Origin: Gnetum montanum
Taxonomy: Eukaryota > Streptophyta > Gnetopsida > Gnetales > Gnetaceae
NCBI GenBank assembly: GCA_015680685.1
Contig: MNCI01030115.1
Span: 230,918 to 294,917 of the forward strand
Length of the DNA: 64,000 nt
Direction: 5' to 3'
A program made the translations under genes and the position numbers. Under the pieces are notes generated by a model, which saw only the letters and a list, made by a program, of their open reading frames with translations, was not told the DNA's origin and did not search any database. Of the stretch, positions 32,810 through 44,849 are shown piece by piece. Every line of letters begins with the position of its first letter. The stretch's first letter is position 1.

Positions 32810-34375
32810 ACAAATGCCCAAGCCATGGGTTCTCTAAGGAAAGGCTAATGTGCCACCTCATGGATGGGCTCCGTAATGAAACAAGGGAGACCCTAGGAAT
32901 GTATGCCCTAGGTCAACTATATGAACTACGAATCCATCAATTCCAAGAGCTTATTAAGCAGGTAGCAAAAGAATAAGGAGAAATGGCCAAATGGGAGAAT
33001 ACTAAAAAATCTCAATAGGGCCAAACTCTTGAAGTAACAAAGGTCCATAATCATAAAGAGGAGAAATCAACTTACCTCGAGGAGGTGAAACCATTTCTAC
33101 CTTTGCCAATATTAAAATCACTAGATGAAATTGAGGCAAAGGTCAACAAGATGATGGAGTGGGTACATGAAAAATGTAGAGAATATGCAAACATTATTAG
33201 AGGGAAACCCATGCAAGATAACTTTGATGACCAAAACAAACAGATGATACCAAACCTTGAAACAGGACAAAACACCATTTGACAATTAGAAAGAAGGGCT
33301 GAAGAGAATGAGGATAGGGGCTCAACCACAAAACATAAGTATCAATGTGATGTTTGCCTATATGATCACCTAAGAGGCCAATGCCCAATCTTTTCACATC
33401 TACATGAGCATTGGGGAAGATGTTACATCTAAATTTTGTACAAAAGTATATGGTTGGGTGCATCCCTATCCCATAAGTTTATGGGCAATTCCACAACTCA
33501 TCGTACTATCCATGGGTAAATTCTTACTAGCCATAGTACTGTGCTCAACTACAGTGGCAAAATCCCTAGTTGTGTGGGAGGCCATCACCAAACTGGCCAA
33601 ATCCTTCGTATCACCCGAAATCGAGCACTTATTATGTTCAACACCCTGTTTTCCCAACTGGGTCGACATTTTCTATTTCACCTCATCGTTATCATTCTCC
33701 CGAGTATCATCAATTCATGTCCTCTCCTACAAGGTCACCACCTCATGTCCCTCACACTTCTCCTCGCTCTCAATATTCTCATCCTTCACCTCCTTCTACA
33801 TCACCACTAGTTGTATCAAAAGGTTTTGCATCACAGCACCAACCCATGAACATTACTTGTGCTGCTACTGTCAATAGCACTAGGAATCCTCCACAACATC
33901 GAAAGCGTCATTTCTTTAGGCATGATCGTAGAAAGAGATAGCATGGTTCTGAAACCATTACATCCTCCAACTCAGCACAAGCCCAACACTGTGATGCACC
34001 TTCCTCTTCAGAAATAACACCTTTTATTACCTTATCCAGGCCACTAATCAATATTTCAACAATCATGCGACCTAATGAATATAACAATGTAGGGAGACAT
34101 ATTGATCCTTGCATACCATCTTATGGTCATGGGTGCCATAGTGGGTTAGCTTCTTATCACATGACCACATCTCATAATCTACCCCACTATGCCTACTTTA
34201 ATCAAGTGTGTGAATCCCAATTTGGGTACATTTCTGCCACCACACCAAAAGACACCTAGTGGTTTGGATATGATCGGACCCCAATAGTCCCAATATGCAT
34301 GGATCCAAACTTTCCATTTATTAATTCTCGCCATGATCCAAGGTTTAGTCATGGGAGACAACCTCCATTCTAACA
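32810..34375 (+). pseudogene. Gypsy gag continuation with variant zinc knuckle
   Basis: Shifted-frame continuation of gag: LMDGLRNETRETLGMYALGQ (about 32850), an acidic helical part, then YQCDVCLYDHLRGQCPIFSH (about 33342), a zinc knuckle with spacing CX2CX3HX4C instead of CX2CX4HX4C. A Pro/His/Ser/Tyr-rich region follows (about 33570-33900), as in the copies near 49.4 and 58.7 kb. No protease active site is found. Confidence 0.75.
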
Positions 34376-35989
34376 AGTAGAATTAGTAAATTTTTTTCTT
34401 TTTCTATGGTCTTACAATATTTTGTTTTCTAATTTTTCATCTTTCAAGTTATTGTTTTATCTTTTTGAGGGTGATCTCATCTGTGAATAAAATACTCATG
34501 TGATCTATTGGTTGAGGTGTTTTTCTAGGCTATTGAGTCATAAGGGACTAATTATCTAAACAGTGAGCCCACAACATCCACCAACCCATTCTATTAATAA
34601 GAGGTTCTACTTTGGGTATGATGATATTCTTGGTTTCATTAAAACTTAAAGTAACTTTGTACTCATTATGCCCAGAGCAAAGAGTGATGAACTAAGAGAG
34701 AATGGAAAGGGTGTGACATCAAGGGGACTTGTGGATTCTCTTTGGTGACATCTGTAGGTGCTATCATGCAGCTTGGTTGTACTAAGATCCTTGTAGATCT
34801 AATGAAAAATAGGAGTAAGAGTTATGATAAAGGCACTCAATAAAGGAACTCAATGTTGTTCTGGAGGGTCTCACTAGAAAGACATGCACCCATGCCTGAA
34901 GGTTGGTAGCCTCTCTAGATCACTTTTGGAAAGACAAAGTGCAAAAAGCTACCAAAAGAAGAAAAAGACAAGAAAAAAAAGAAGAGAAAAAGAAAAGCAA
35001 GGGGAAAAATAAGAAATGAAGCAAAAAAGAAAAGACCAAGAAAAAATGTGTTGCAAACAAATTTGAATCACTCCTCCCTTGCGCAAAATGCCAAGTGATT
35101 GTACACCTTGCTATCATAATGCTCTTATGGTTGTCTATCATTGGGATGAAACAATGTGATGTCACTGATCAAAGGTATGGACTTGGTTTGATCTTGGAGC
35201 GAAAGGCTAATGGTACTTTAATCACACACAACACTTAAGATTCATTATTCCTAGGGTAAGTTACCTCATGTTCCAAGCTCTACAATCCCTTCTATAATTC
35301 GTCTCATCTTGCGGTCCAAGTACTTCTAATTTGTGTCTTGTTTGGCATAAAATTCATATCTCATAACAATGGTGTTTAACATATGTGTGTTTTGTTGCAC
35401 ATGTGTAGATTTCATTTAACCCTTCTAGTGCCTATGGACATTTTAAGGTGTGGTTACACAAGGGCATTCTAGGTCGGAACCTACTTTGGGGAGGACCCAC
35501 TTGCGTGACTTTTGTAATTTGTACTTGTTGCACACCACCACATCATTTTATACCCTCTAAGTACTTCATTGCCAAATCTATTCTTTCTTTTGTCATCATT
35601 TTATTGAATGTTCCTTAGAACCATTACATGTCCTTTTATGTGTCATCTAAACAGATTAGGTCTGACATTAAACTTTTAGGGCAACTTCCTTGAAAAATCT
35701 CTAACTCTAGAATCACACTAAGCAATGAATTAAAAATTTATTAAAGGCAATGAGTAAGGTATAAGATAATTGAATTTCTTTAAACAACCTTACTAACAAT
35801 CAGTCCTTATGTGATTACCGATGGTCCCTAAAAGAGGACAGCAAGGATGACTTTCTCAAGGTGCAGCTAAAATGCTCAAGAGGAGGTAGAGGCCAAGGGC
35901 CTCATGTAGAACATGTAGAGCAGGAGGCACAATCATTCAGCATCCATTAGGAAACTCCTATCACTACACAATCTGGCCAAGTAGAAGGT
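34376..35989 (+). other. Post-pol spacer joined directly to gag
   Basis: No domain. The block AAAGGGTGTGACATCAAGGG at about 34706 is the one found after integrase at about 39878 and 52072, so the whole protease-RT-RNase H-integrase part has been lost from this element. A Lys-rich simple stretch lies at 34960-35045. Confidence 0.65.
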
Positions 35990-36303
35990 GAGAGGTCAAG
36001 GCTAGAGCCTATGAAGAGGAATGATGGCTATTTGCGGCATGGTACGTCAAAGCTAATGAAATGTTCTCCCAACTGCCATGTCCATGGGAAGTGCCAACTT
36101 CATCAAACATTGGAACATCAGCATGGACGCGTCATGATCCTTAGAAAAAAGAGGAGAAACTTCATGTGCTTCTTCAAAGGTATCAATTTCAAAAGCCTAG
36201 AGCATAAGACAAAGGGAAGGCACCCATGGAGAATCCACCAACACCAAGAACCACATGAGTTTTACAAGTTTTGTATTTTGTGTCTGTGTTCAAATTTTTT
36301 TTA
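35990..36303 (+). pseudogene. C-terminal part of the post-pol coiled-coil ORF
   Basis: Matches the end of the coiled-coil reading frame at 17766-20600: shared MKRNDGYLRHGTSKLMKC-type sequence in one frame, and ARAYEEE followed by WLFAAWYVKAN in the other. Only the last 100 codons or so remain; the coiled-coil part is gone. Confidence 0.65.
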
Positions 36304-36422
36304 ATCCCACACTGCAAAATGAAATAGTCCATGGTCATTCAATAATCTCATACATATCCACTATTTGTAATTGAATGAACTTGTTCCTTACTTTTTTTGA
36401 CTCGAGGAAAATTTTTTATTCA

Positions 36423-36434
36423 TTCGTGGGGGTA
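36423..36434 (+). promoter_or_regulatory. Polypurine tract of the Gypsy element
   Basis: TTCGTGGGGGTA immediately before the TGATGA start of the 3' LTR; the same GTGGGGGTA-type tract precedes every 3' LTR of the family here. Confidence 0.75.
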
Positions 36435-36646
36435 TGATGAATCATGGTTTTCCAGGCCTCGATATCGGGTATGTGATATTGAGTACACGATATCAGGTAC
36501 CTGATATCTCAGCCTGGATACAATATCATATACACAATATTGTGATTCCTGTGTTGGCCTATAAATATAACACTTAGGCATAGGGGGAGGAGTCTCTTTC
36601 TAGTAAGTCTTTGGATCAAGTCTTTTTGTCAATTTTTAGTTCTTTT
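36435..36646 (+). mobile_element. 3' LTR, cut at an assembly gap
   Basis: First 212 bp of a TGATGAG-family LTR, with repeat sites at 36461, 36475, 36489, 36503, 36522 and 36536 (14, 14, 14, 19, 14) and a CTATAAATATAA TATA region. It stops at the n at 36647, where mid-pol sequence begins. Confidence 0.8.
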
Positions 36647-36647
36647 N
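36647..36647. other. Assembly gap (single n) joining LTR to mid-pol
   Basis: The base before belongs to LTR U3/R and the base after to the RT/RNase H boundary of pol. No natural junction is implied; the true distance is unknown. Confidence 0.8.
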
Positions 36648-37536
36648 TATCATTCTTTGGACATATTGGCTATTATAAACACTTCATCAAGAACTTTTTG
36701 AAGATTGCAAAACCATTGGTAGAATTAACAAAGAAGAATGTACCCTTTGAATGGACCAAGGAATGTGAGCTAGCTTTCCAAACCTTGAAATAGAAGCTCG
36801 TAGAAACACCCATCCTACAAGCTCCTAACTGGTCCAAATTGTTCCATATAATGACTGACGCATCCAATTTTGCTTTAGGAGCCATAGTTACACAGTTAGA
36901 TGATCAAAAACGTCCCTATTACATTCACTGTCCAAGTCAAAGTATTATTGGTGCACAACTCAACTATACCACAACTAATAAAGAGTTTATGGTTGTGGGG
37001 TTTACACTAGGAAAATTTAGGCACTATGTATTAGGCTATAAGGTATTTGTACACAGATCATAGTGCGACTTGGTTCCTTATGAATAAACCAATGGTGATC
37101 CCTCATGTCATACAATGGTTGGTGATCTTGCAAGAGTTCGATATCATGATAGTAGATCATAAGGGCACCGAGAATGTTGTTGTTGATCATTTATCTCAAT
37201 TGTGATGGGACAACAAAGAGTATGAATACCCAATTTCTGATCGCTTCCCTGATAAACTCCTCTTTGCAAGTGTCATAAACAATCAATCACCCATCGATAC
37301 AAACTGGTATAATAGCATTCTTACTTATCTTCTCATACAAGAAACACCACAAGGGTTGGATTTTAAAAAGAAACAACAGTTTCTCCACCAAGTTAAACAC
37401 TTCATGGAAATCAATGGGCACCTCTACAAGGTATGTCCCAATGGCTTGGTCCAATGGTATGTGCCTGATAGAGATTAATTGTGAGTTCTTCAAGATGCTC
37501 ATGAGGGCCCTTGTGGGGGTCATTACATTAGGAGAC
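36648..37536 (+). pseudogene. Gypsy pol: RT end and RNase H
   Basis: Begins FFGHIGYYKHFIKNFLKIAK, the conserved end of Gypsy reverse transcriptase, then RNase H with MTDASNFALGAIVTQ (first catalytic Asp, about 36850) and YTTTNKEFMVVGF (about 36965; Glu present). From 37060 stops appear. It reaches the start of the integrase zinc finger (DAHEGPCGGHYIRR) at 37536, where a solo LTR intervenes. Confidence 0.85.
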
Positions 37537-38359
37537 TGATGAGTCATGAATTTGTTGGCTACGATATCGTAGCCATGATATCACGTACGCGATATCATGT
37601 ACGCAATATCGCAACATGTCTCCTCATCTATAAACAACAAGCAAGTAGATTTGGTAGGGAATTTTTTTTATAGTTTTAAAAAGTTAAGTTTTAGTACGTT
37701 AGTTTTCCCTCTCAACCCTATTCTCTTAGTGCATGCTCGTAGTGTGATGATTGTAATTGTATGGCATCCTTATTCAAGTGTGACATACTTGGACATGCAC
37801 ATGACCAACAATAAAGATCGAGATTACTTCATCATTGTAGCATCCACTTAGCTTAATTATTTATTTAATTGTTATTGTTATTTACTGCTTTCTTAGTTAA
37901 TATCTCTCTACCCTTATCTCCTAGTAACGCGGAATGACTACGACTTAATCACGAGCATTTAAGTGTGACTACTTGGTAACCCAGTAGCATACCTAGGCCA
38001 TGCGCTTGGTAATCCTAGTGGTGGTCATGCATGAGGTCCAAGATGTGTACAGATGATTAAGGAATGGATGCTCATCGTAATTAGGCTAGTTTAGATTCTC
38101 TCACACACTCTCTCCTAGCTTAGTTAATATTATTTCCCAGTATCTTGAGGAGTAGCATTAGTAGAGGAACACATCATACACCTCACCCTGGACTAAACCA
38201 TACATGACAAAGCTAATACTAGTCCAAGTGTGAAGATAGCGAACTGTGATCTACGAGTAACTGAATACCACAATTAGTCTGTCTACGGAGTTCAACCGGA
38301 TCATGCATGAAATACTCGTAATTGTATGGTTGAGTGTAGGGGTACCTCACCACTCATCA
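37537..38359 (+). mobile_element. Solo LTR with 5-bp target duplication
   Basis: An 823-bp TGATGAG-family LTR with no internal part, flanked by GAGAC at 37532-37536 and 38360-38364. It splits the His and Cys pairs of the integrase zinc finger of the host element. Solo LTRs form by recombination between the two LTRs of one element. The 14-bp array is very regular here: 37563, 37577, 37591, 37605. Confidence 0.93.
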
Positions 38360-39430
38360 GAGACGAATAGCCATTAAAATCTTGCTTGTAGGATACTATT
38401 GGCCTACATTATTTCGGGACACCCACCATTTTGTCCAAACTTGTCAGTGTTGCCAATGCGATGGGGGAATGACTGCTAAAATGGAGGATCCACAATTATG
38501 GATTCAACCCTTAGAACTCTTCAACATATGGGAAATTGATTTTATGGGGCCTATTACACCGATGTCTAATGGAAAAGGATACCTTGTTGTTGTTGTTGAC
38601 TATTTTACAAAGTGGGCAGAAGTAGCTACTGTTACGAACTGTACATCATCTACTATTGCACGATTAATTCAACAACAAATTGTAAATAGGTTTGGCATGC
38701 CTCATGCACTTATTTCTGATAATGGAACATACTTTACAAGTGTGACTTTTCAAAAGTTGATGCAATGCTTAGGAGTTGAGCATAAACTAACTACACCATA
38801 TCATCCTCAAGAGAATGGTCAAGCCGAAGTCACCAATAGGAAAATTATAAAAATTTTAACATGAACCATTAGCAAATATAGGTGAGACTGGAGCACCAAA
38901 ATGAACGATGCTCTTTGGCCTACCACTCCACATGGGAACTCCCTATAGGCTATTCTCCTTATGAGTTAGTGTATGTTGAGCTCCGTACACTATCTACAGT
39001 ATGTGACCTTAACCTTGATCTCAATCTAGCACAAAAAGAACAGTTAATAAATCTTAACTTACTAAATGAGAACTGATTAGCCACCTTGTCATCCAACGAA
39101 CTACACAAGGCCTTCAACAAACAATGTCATGACTTGAAAATTAGAAAAGTCAAATACCAACTAGGAGATAAGGTTCTTTATTAGAATCCCGAACATGTGC
39201 CACAACGAACTAAATTTCAAACACTATGGGAAGGACCTTATACCATTCATGAAACTTTTCCTTCAGGAGCCATGATGATCTATAAACTTGGAAGCCTAGA
39301 TAAGAAATTATTGGTCATCATTCAACAAACCAAACCCTTCCATGCACCTAAAACAACTAGTACTAACACTACCTCTATAGACGAACAACCCTACTCATTA
39401 TTTTGGATCTCCTCCTTCCAACTTAGTTGT
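38360..39430 (+). pseudogene. Gypsy integrase
   Basis: The frame resumes after the solo LTR and is open at 38382-38864. The CQCC pair of the zinc finger is followed by the catalytic core with an intact DDE set: IDFMGP, ISDNGTYF and ENGQAEVTNRK, the last two separated by 35 residues. Stops begin at 38865; the C-terminal part is readable in pieces (STWELPIGYSPYELVY at about 38930; TKFQTLWEGPYTIHETFPSG at about 39208). A retroelement relic, though the core itself is well preserved. Confidence 0.88.
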
Positions 39431-40433
39431 GGGAGAGACGGCCACCAATGCTAACTACTCAAAGTCCTTAGTTTCTTTTGTCCTTTTTGTTTTACACGTT
39501 TTTGTTTTATACATTTTTCATGTTTACTTGTTTTTGTTTTACACCATCGTTAACATTTTTACTATTTCTTTCTTTGTTACCTTTTGTTTGATTTATTTTC
39601 ACTCATCACATAATAAGTGCTCATGATGGTGGGTTGGACTATAATGGTGTTGATTGCTAATGTTTGGATGTTTACCTTTGATTTTCAATGTTGATGCTAA
39701 GATATGATTTCTTTGGATAAAACAAGCAATGAGTCCATGTTATCCATTCATCCATTCAACTCTATGGCATCCCTTTGTTTTGGAAATGTACTGTCCCTTT
39801 TTCTAAGCAAACCTCTTAATGAATTTGTGGCTTAGTATTCTTCAAACCAAGGAAAGATTCAAATGGATTGACAAGGGTGTGACTTCAAGGGGATTTGATG
39901 CATTTGTGCTAGCTATTCTCTTGGGTACTTGGATGTTTTTCATAGGTTTTCCACCATTCCGCTATTGACTAATATCAGGAAGTTGAATGCATCAAATAAG
40001 TCTTTGCATGGTGTGGTTCTCACAAAAAAAATGGTGGGAATTCAAAGCACACCCCTTAGACATAATAAAGAAACATGTGCTACAAGCACTGGTTATGGCA
40101 CTGGAAAGATATGTTACCCATGCCTAAAGGTTCCCTCTAACTATAAGGTCCTTTCTCACTTTTTGTTAATCTATTCTTCTCTTTTTGGGATGGTGGTTGC
40201 TCTGTGAAAGCATTCTTGTTGCTTCAGGAGGATGCGTTGGTCAAAAGTGTTGATGCGAGGTCACTAGATGTGGTTGGTTTTAATCTGGATATGGGCTGAA
40301 TTTTATTAAGTCACCTTAATCACATACTACACAAGGGACTTTACACAACTTTGATTTTGGGATTCCATTCCATTCCATTCTCTCCTTTCGTATTGCTTTC
40401 CATATTCCACCTCATTGCTGATTTTATGAGTAG
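39431..40433 (+). other. Post-integrase spacer of the Gypsy element
   Basis: No coding domain. It is collinear with 51650-52640 (blocks TGATGGTGGG..TATAATG.., AAGGGTGTGACTTCAAGGGG, CATTCCATTCTCTCCTTTC, CATTGCTGATTTTATGAGTA). The similarity ends near 40433, so the element is cut there and its 3' LTR is missing. Confidence 0.65.
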
Positions 40434-40789
40434 GGTCATTAAATATTTCTAAGCTACAAGTGACTATAGCTCACAAGCCCTCTTAACTACTAGACTATGA
40501 CCAAATTGCAATTTGCACCTTCTTGCACTAATAAACTTTGAATATATTTGGCCACTATTTCTTAGCTAATTGCAACTTGTTGCAGTTGACATTCTTCAAA
40601 CTACAAATAACTATGACTCGCAATGGCTTACAACTCACTATCCAACTCAAAAAACATGCAAAATACATGAAATACGCACTGCAACTTACAGTTTCTTGCA
40701 AGAACATACTGTAGCTAATTACAATCCACATTTGCTCGCTAACCAGAAAAAAACACATAAGTGACTCCAAAATGCCTCAAAATCACAAT
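40434..40789. other. No feature recognised
   Basis: AT-rich sequence without supportable coding or repeat content. Confidence 0.45.
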
Positions 40790-41900
40790 TGTAGACATCA
40801 TACTATTCCTAGAAGACAATGAGGATGAGATTGTCTTAAAGAGTGAGTTGATGTCCTCATCATCTCCCTCACCCTTCAACATAGACTTGTATCATTTGGG
40901 CACTACACTTGGGATACCATTAAACCCCCACAAATCCAAATCATTCTTATGAACCCATATGTTATTCTTAAATCCATCAAGTACCTATGTCTCTTGTCTC
41001 TTGTGCTCCTTTCCTCTCTTGCTTGCAACATAATTGGCTTCCTTGATGATTTCAATTGAGATTGACCTTTAATTGCATCCTTAAGGAATTCAAGACTATC
41101 CTTTCAGTTTGATCTAAGAACATTGTCATGATATAGGCTTAAATCTAAAACATTAAAAACACAAGAAATAGCAAAATCAATAGGCAAATCAATCTCATGG
41201 GCATTGGAATTGATTTTGGCCTTAATTCTAAATGGATCAATGTTGCTTGAGTTGAGCTTATAGAAATGCACATTTCTTTGAATTTCTTTTCTCAAATAGA
41301 TTTACACATAATTACCAATCCTAATTCAATTATCCTTTTGCTCTCATTGGCCTTGGAAGACATAATTTTTTTTCTTCTCAAAGTGAGATTTGACTTGTTA
41401 ATACAATTGCTTCATTTGCTCAACAAAATCAAATGTCAAAGAGGCACAATTATCAATACTTGAGCCAAAAAAAAAAAGAAGCAAAAGAAAATTCAAATCT
41501 GAACAAATAATGCCTCCAATTTAAAGTATAGCATACAGCTCCTTCTCATATAGGTAATTATTCAAAAAATGATTGTTTAGATTCATTTAATTTTTCAAAA
41601 AAGAAAAATTACAATGAGCTTATCCTCTTGAAAAAGCACACCTCCAATAGCAAGTCCATTTGCATCCACCTCCACTTCAAAAAGTTTGGAATCACCAAAA
41701 CCAAAGCATTAGAAATATTTTTCTTCAAAACTTGAAAAAAATTCTCTGTTGCATCATCATTGAATTCTTCTTTCAACAAGATAACATAGGTACAAACCAC
41801 CACTAATAGAAACTTGCCAAACCAAGAAAAGATCACCTCTCCCACGTCTTTGGATTTAGACCACATACCACTCTTTAATTGCCTCATCTTGCTGGACTCC
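40790..41900 (-). pseudogene. Chromovirus-like Gypsy remnant with integrase core deleted
   Basis: On the minus strand, 41870-41610 gives FLGLASFY and then FEVEVDANGLAIGGVLFQ, the RT end and RNase H start of a different Gypsy lineage. It is followed, after about 300 bp of degraded sequence, by KINSNAHEIDLPIDFAISCV and FNVLDLSLYHD at 41230-41130, the C-terminal end of integrase. The RNase H end, zinc finger and catalytic core are too short to fit between, so they were deleted. The remaining part (41100-40790) would be the tail toward a 3' LTR I cannot see. Confidence 0.7.
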
Positions 41901-43499
41901 ATTCTGACTCATTCATTAATTAAGCACACTTGAATTAAATTCATCTCCATTAATTGCTGAATCGTTGTGCATTTGTAATTTTTTGTGTCACCATTATGCT
42001 TTTTTTAATCTTCCCCATCATGTCCTTTTTGAGCTTCCCCTCAATGGCTTTCAAAACGAGTGATAAAATTGTTAGAATTTGATGTCACACAAGCTCATTG
42101 AGATTTCATAATTTAAATAAAAGAATAACAAACCAGGAAGAGCAGGGTCACAGTTACGAATAAATGTAGACTAACATTGAGATACAATATATATATATGT
42201 ATATGGAGTTAACAGAGGACATGAAGTGACAGAGCCAACCTTATAGTAAAAGAGATGCCAGAAAAAACTTCTCTTTATTTCACAAAAGTGAAGCTACAAC
42301 ATAGACAGACCCGTCTCTTCTTTTAACAACCCAGCCCAGCCCTTCGTTATTTATGTAAAACGGCTTGTAGCATACATCTCTCAACTTTTAAGGATAGATC
42401 TCTCTCTTGACTTGCAACATCCTTTTATGGATAGGCTTTATTTATAAGCTCATAACAACCACAATTTTGCCTTTTGTACTCCAAATTTTTTGTGACATTA
42501 AACATTCATATCAAAATTCACTTCCGACCGACCAAACACAATTTTATTGTTCATCTTAAGCACCATATAAAATAGCAACTTATTACCATGTAAATTTCAC
42601 TGTGAAATGAAAAGTTGCCTCCTGATATGTAAAACCCCTCAAAAAATATCTCTAACCATTGTTAGCGCGTCAATAATAATCATATGTAAATTCTCTCTAT
42701 TATAAGGCCTTTCACGCTTTGCCTCCTCACTCTACCCTGAAAATAGCCTGGTCGTTTCTCTCTCTCAGTGAGTGAGGATTGGTTAATAGCATAAATTAGA
42801 TAAGTATAAATCGGCAGGGTGTGGCTTCCTGCCTCTTTCTATCTATCCCGTTGATTGGAAAGGGAAAGGGGTACTATTTTCTAAATTTCTTCGTTAATTG
42901 TATTACTTCATGGTAGTACATCCTAAACTGTCCAGAACGAGGTTCAAAACAACTAAACTGGATATGACAGATCCAGAATTTCATAGGAAAAGTATTCATG
43001 ATCAATAATACGTGTTCCACAGGGAACTGTCCACCTTTGACAGACAAAACAAATGAGAACAGGCTATTAAACGGAACTTCCTTCATTTTACAACCAAAGC
43101 CATGCAAAATGGTAACGCCAGTGAACGCAAACAGCAACTTTAACAAAAAAAAATTGGTAGCCAGAAGGTTTTAGCACTCATTTTCCATCATAAATCGTGA
43201 ATTATGTCGACTACTGACCCCAGAAATAAACATAGCTGCAAATAGTTAACAAAGAAACGATGAAAATATCCTTAAGAGAATCGGATTATCTGAAAGTATG
43301 TAAATTCAGTTCGCGCTGATGATTACATATTGATAATAGATCACAGAACAACAAAATGTTCTCGAATAAAATTTTAGTAACACAATGATAAACAGAAATA
43401 TTCTCAGATAAGAAATTTTAGCAATCAAAACAGGTTCAACTCTTAAAATGCTTGTCAAAAAACATCAGCCCTCAACGGCTGATCAAAAATAATTATTTT
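41901..43499. other. Intergenic, including the eS26 3' region
   Basis: No gene is recognised. A TA-rich microsatellite lies at 42188-42204. The part just left of 43500 must hold the eS26 3' UTR and polyadenylation signals; I could not fix the end. A 90-codon open frame on the minus strand at 42874-43146 has no recognisable family. Confidence 0.5.
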
Positions 43500-44705
43500 T
43501 CAACGAGCGGGTGCAGCTGCGGCGGCAGCACCTGGCCTTGGGGCCTGACCGGGCCTAGTATCCTCCTGCATTCAAAATTTCTCAAATGTCAATTTCCAGC
43601 CCACTACGAATGCTTCAACAGTGTTCCTTTTGGAGATAAAACACCAAAATACTGAAACAAAATTCTGGTAACATGAAAAAACCCAGACTGGAATTGTTTG
43701 ACGTCAAATATGAGTCAATCAAAAATTAATACTCATAAAAATTCTAATTGACCACTTTCATGTCTATGGATTTTTAATATCCATCATCGGCTGCAGAGGA
43801 AACAAATGCTGTCAAAATTAAAATACAACTGCGCCTCTATATCAAACAATGACAAAACCAAAGATGAAACCTCTTACGAGATACAACGCTAGTGCTAGTG
43901 CTATTTGTGTTTGAAATTCCTATAATACACAAACCCTAACATCCCACCTGGTTCACACAAGATTAAGAGAACCAATAATGAAAACTCACTAAACGATAAA
44001 TGAAGCCAACATAAATCACATACCCGGCGTCTAAAGCGCTGCGGAGGCTCACGGTTACGGCGATCTGTGCGCGATCTCACGCGAACAACATGCGAGTGAA
44101 TGGCACACGAGACACAGTATTGCATCTTCGCGTACAATTTCGGAAGCATGTATCCTAAGCAAAAACAAAATCGTTCATTCACAAAAGGAATCTAGTGTAC
44201 AATTTTTGATGAACTGTAATTAAAAATTCCAAAGCTAAAAACCCTAGAAACCCTAACAGGAGACATAAAAACCATACGACAGAAAAAAAAAACAAAACAA
44301 AGTTTTCAGCTTTGGTATTTTCAATCAATGAAGATTAATCAACAGAAATGAAGAAGCATCGGCATACCATCGTAAACGCAAGCCTCCTGAACATCACGAA
44401 CAGCGGCTTGTTCGACGATGTTTCGCACGACCCCTCTCTTGACGGCCTTGTCCTTTGGAGTGCATCGTCCGCAATTGGAGCAACGAATGAATTTGACATG
44501 GCCCCTGCCGTGCTTGCTTCGTCCTCCATTCCTTCTCTTGAACGTCTGCAATCAAAGAAAACAAATCAGGAAACAAAAATCCGAAGACTTAAAAAAATCT
44601 CCAAGTCGAGCAATCTTCTTTAGGCAGCATTCTGCATCGAACAGAAACTCTGTGCGCGAAACCAGATGCAGAGACTGGGAAGAAGGATCCGTATTGCATT
44701 ACCAT
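43500..44705 (-). CDS. RPS26: Ribosomal protein eS26 (RPS26), complete four-exon gene
   Basis: Structural protein of the small ribosomal subunit that sits near the mRNA exit site. Coding exons on the minus strand: 44703-44705 (the ATG alone), 44368-44545, 44024-44154 and 43500-43565; together 378 bp, 125 residues plus stop, close to the family length. Translation: [95 protein letters not shown] and a tail [20 protein letters not shown]. The four zinc-binding cysteines (CSNC and CVSC) are intact. Donors are GTAATG, GTATGC and GTATGT; acceptors TGCAG, CTTAG and TGCAG. All phases match and no stop intervenes, so the gene looks functional. An intron right after the start codon is common in ribosomal protein genes. 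Confidence 0.96.
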
Positions 44706-44790
44706 GGTGTATTACTGAACTGCGAAAACGCGATCGCGCAAAGCTCTCTACCCTCTCAGCTCAGCTCAGGTCCAATGATATGAGATGTGT

Positions 44791-44842
44791 GTAGGGTTTT
44801 TGATTAGATTTTAGGGTTCCGACTTGACTCTTTGTTTTTATA
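44791..44842 (-). promoter_or_regulatory. eS26 promoter: TATA box and telo-boxes
   Basis: On the minus strand TATAAAAA lies at 44835-44842, about 130 bp before the start codon. Two telo-box sequences follow: AACCCTAA (44811-44818) and AAACCCTA (44792-44799). Telo-boxes are typical of plant ribosomal protein and other growth-linked genes and sit near the transcription start. The start site, about 30 bp after TATA (near 44805), is inferred. Confidence 0.7.
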
Positions 44843-44849
44843 TGCACAC

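Noticed and set aside
38382-38864. Integrase as a domesticated host gene
   Set aside because: The DDE core is intact, but it is flanked by pol remnants in the standard order, with stops at once downstream and a solo LTR inside the zinc finger.
42874-43146. 90-codon minus-strand open frame downstream of eS26
   Set aside because: No recognisable domain; probably eS26 3' flank or intergenic sequence.
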